In this document: positions 62,701-64,000 of the stretch, piece after piece
Numbering within the stretch: position 1 is the stretch's first letter
Layout: each line of letters opens with the position of its first letter
Assembly (NCBI RefSeq): GCF_963259705.1
Contig: NC_081844.1
Location: forward strand, 33,049,341-33,113,340
Direction: 5' to 3'
Source of the DNA: Myotis daubentonii
Taxonomy: Eukaryota; Chordata; Mammalia; Chiroptera; Vespertilionidae
Length of the DNA: 64,000 bases
Translations under genes and position numbers: made by a program
The notes under the pieces: generated by a model
Seen by the model: only the letters and a program-made list of their open reading frames with translations
Database searches by the model: none
What the model was told of the DNA's origin: nothing

Positions 62701-64000
62701 AGGGGACCCACACCCCAACCCACGCTGGCCTGGGGTTCGCTTGGCGCTCAGGCCTGAAGGGTGACTGGGAGGAGCCGGGTTACAGGGAGTAAAGCCGAGG
62801 CTCTGAAGAGGGAGCAAACTTGGGGCTGGCAGGGCTTCCTGGAGGATGTGACTGGGAGCTGGGCATGGAGAGGAGCTTGTGGGGAGAATGGGAAGCAGAG
62901 GGGCAGTTGTTCCCAGAGTTGTAGGGGGAGGTGGCTGGCCTGGAGCCCCGGGGGTCGGCAGGTGGGACACAGGATGCCAGGTTGAGGGGCCGGCTGGGAG
63001 GGCAGGGGGACGCGGTTTGGGGCAGTGTTCGGGATGGTGGTTCGGTATTGCCTTCCCGGCATGACCCAACCTCTGTGCCAGGGCATCCCCGAGATCTCCA
63101 CCCTGCCCTGGTTCACCCTCTTCGCCCCATTCACCTGCCTCCTCATCATCCGGGCCACCCGGGACCTGGCAGATGACATCGTAAGTGGGGCCCAGGGACA
63201 GTTGGGAAAGGGTTGGGGGCGGGGTGCGGTCCTTGTCTTGCTGCCACAGGGACAGGTGTCCCATAGCTCTGGCCCTCGGTGCCACACTGGGTGATAGGTG
63301 GACCGTGCCTTCCTTCTCTTCGTAGCAGTGTCCCAGCAGCCCCCCTTCCTCCATCAGGGTCCCTGGCAGATGTGGCTGGTGTGGGGGTAGCATAGGGGGT
63401 GGCTGGGGGTGGGATCATCCTGGGCGGGGGCAGGGCGGGGGCGGGGGCAGGGGCGGGACCACCCTTCTGACCCACCTCTGTGGACTCAGGGCCGACACAG
63501 GAGTGACAGGACCATCAACAGCAGGCCCTGCCAGATGCTGGTGGGGAGCAGGTGAGGCCGCTGGCGCTGTGGGGGGTGCACCCTGAGGACGGGGACTCCC
63601 TCACAGCTGGTGGCGGGGGCGGGGGGGGGGGAGGACATGTCAGGGAGGGGTGCCCAGTGGAGTGCCCAGAAACGTCCATGCCCCCGGACACCCTGGTGGA
63701 GTCTGATGTCTGACAGGGACCCAGCCTGCTGTCTACCAGGCTAAGGGCTGGGCCCTGTGATGGGGAAAGAGGCTGGGCCCTGAGCACGAACCTTGCAGGG
63801 CTGGAGTTCAGCTGCAGGTCTGAAGGGGGTGGAGGAGGCAAGGTTAGGGAAGGTTGGACTTCCCCTGGGCTGAGAGTCCCCCACAAAGACCTGCGGTGGG
63901 CAAGCAGGGAAGCAAAGCTCAGAGGGGCGGCTGCAGTCCCTGCCCCCCCCCCCTCCCGTTCTTCCAGTTTGACAGGGCGGGTTAAGGGTTCCAAAGACAA
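59591..64000 (+). CDS. ATP8B3: ATP8B3, P4-type ATPase (phospholipid flippase), 5' part
   Basis: Six exons (59591-59721, 60573-60631, 61095-61186, 61922-62035, 63082-63180, 63490-63551) join in frame for 185 residues; the window ends in the next intron. P4-ATPases move aminophospholipids to the cytosolic leaflet; ATP8B3 is mainly testicular, acrosomal in rodents (family knowledge). The N terminus [16 protein letters not shown] is acidic and disordered. Then come [18 protein letters not shown], the [20 protein letters not shown] motif of all P4-ATPases, TM1 ([11 protein letters not shown]), TM2 ([14 protein letters not shown]) and [23 protein letters not shown] entering the actuator domain. The start is the first ATG giving continuous frame; an upstream coding exon cannot be excluded. 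Confidence 0.95.
60573..60631 (+). CDS. ATP8B3: ATP8B3 exon 2 (residues 44-63)
   Basis: Acceptor ctctccccgacag, donor ACTCAG|gtgcat, 59 nt. Encodes [19 protein letters not shown], an acidic N-terminal stretch. Confidence 0.9.
61095..61186 (+). CDS. ATP8B3: ATP8B3 exon 3 (residues 64-94)
   Basis: Acceptor ccccggctccag, donor CACAAG|gtgggc, 92 nt, phase 0 at the end. Encodes [20 protein letters not shown] and [11 protein letters not shown], typical of the ATP8B subfamily. Confidence 0.95.
61344..61560 (+). mobile_element. VES-type SINE in ATP8B3 intron 3
   Basis: Head gcccagccagcgtggctcag, tail gaaatcaataaaaacat then A-rich. Duplication GAAAATACT at 61335-61343 and 61561-61569. Confidence 0.9.
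61680..61840 (+). repeat. Degenerate tandem repeat, about 4 units, ATP8B3 intron 3
   Basis: Recurring pattern: tgcattcag/caa, ggYgctcagta, Rctggctc, aggct at roughly 40-50 bp spacing (61675, 61715, 61755, 61818). Each unit resembles the end of an L2 or MIR element (ggtgctcagtaa). Confidence 0.6.
61922..62035 (+). CDS. ATP8B3: ATP8B3 exon 4, P4 motif and TM1 (residues 95-132)
   Basis: Acceptor gctctcattccag, donor CTCCAG|gtgggg, 114 nt, phase 0. Encodes [20 protein letters not shown], then [18 protein letters not shown]. Confidence 0.97.
63082..63180 (+). CDS. ATP8B3: ATP8B3 exon 5, TM2 (residues 133-165)
   Basis: Acceptor cctctgtgccag, donor GACATC|gtaagt, 99 nt, phase 0. Encodes [20 protein letters not shown], then [13 protein letters not shown]. 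Confidence 0.97.
63421..63458 (+). repeat. G-rich run with quadruplex potential, ATP8B3 intron 5
   Basis: Repeated ggggc(a/g)ggg blocks with more than four G-tracts of three or more separated by one or two bases, ending 32 bases before exon 6. Confidence 0.7.
63490..63551 (+). CDS. ATP8B3: ATP8B3 exon 6 (residues 166-185)
   Basis: Acceptor tggactcag, donor GAGCAG|gtgagg, 62 nt, ends in phase 2. Encodes [20 protein letters not shown] at the entry to the actuator domain. No further exon is recognisable before 64000. Confidence 0.95.

Noticed and set aside
1..64000. CRISPR arrays, operons, phage or bacterial systems
   Set aside because: Sequence is clearly mammalian nuclear DNA; the only regular repeats are a 78-bp minisatellite without spacers and microsatellites.

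Overview
This is mammalian nuclear DNA, most likely from a vesper-type bat. It carries many copies of the bat tRNA-derived VES SINE family on both strands, a bat-style half-LINE-1 and a short non-autonomous hAT DNA transposon. Genes have introns, CpG-island promoters and AATAAA/ATTAAA polyadenylation signals. Gene order and orientation match human 19p13.3 read in reverse: ABHD17A, KLF16, REXO1, ATP8B3, all on the + strand here.

Layout: 1-2190 is intergenic with two SINEs. ABHD17A runs from a CpG-island first exon near 2.4-2.6 kb to a poly(A) signal at 11.3 kb. The five exons, four of them coding, give 310 residues. From 11.3 to 20 kb there is no recognised gene, but a second CpG island at 12.1-12.6 kb holds a possible first exon of an unidentified transcript; the rest is old LINE-1 debris and a SINE cluster at 16.4-17.6 kb. 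KLF16 (two coding exons, 252 residues) runs from its CpG island at 20-22.4 kb to 31.1 kb. An L2 fragment and CTCF-like motifs separate it from REXO1. REXO1 runs from 33.9 to 57.1 kb; its 16 coding exons join without a break into 1212 codons. Its introns hold a 78-bp minisatellite and a 2.2-kb half-LINE-1 with an open ORF1. ATP8B3 begins at 59.6 kb and runs off the right edge; six exons are visible.

The four genes are not a pathway: they encode a membrane-associated protein depalmitoylase, a Sp/KLF transcription factor, an Elongin-A-binding DEDDh exonuclease and a P4-ATPase. All reconstructed reading frames are intact and splice sites are canonical GT/AG. Exon limits come from splice motifs, frame continuity and recalled mammalian orthologues, not from transcript data. 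Transcription start sites were not determined.

I found no convincing new biological system. The items most worth checking are the half-LINE-1 with an open ORF1, the hAT element with perfect target-site duplication, the frame-preserving minisatellite abutting a REXO1 exon, the duplicated REXO1 promoter block with two upstream ORFs, the spliced upstream ORF of ABHD17A, and the unassigned CpG-island exon candidate between ABHD17A and KLF16.
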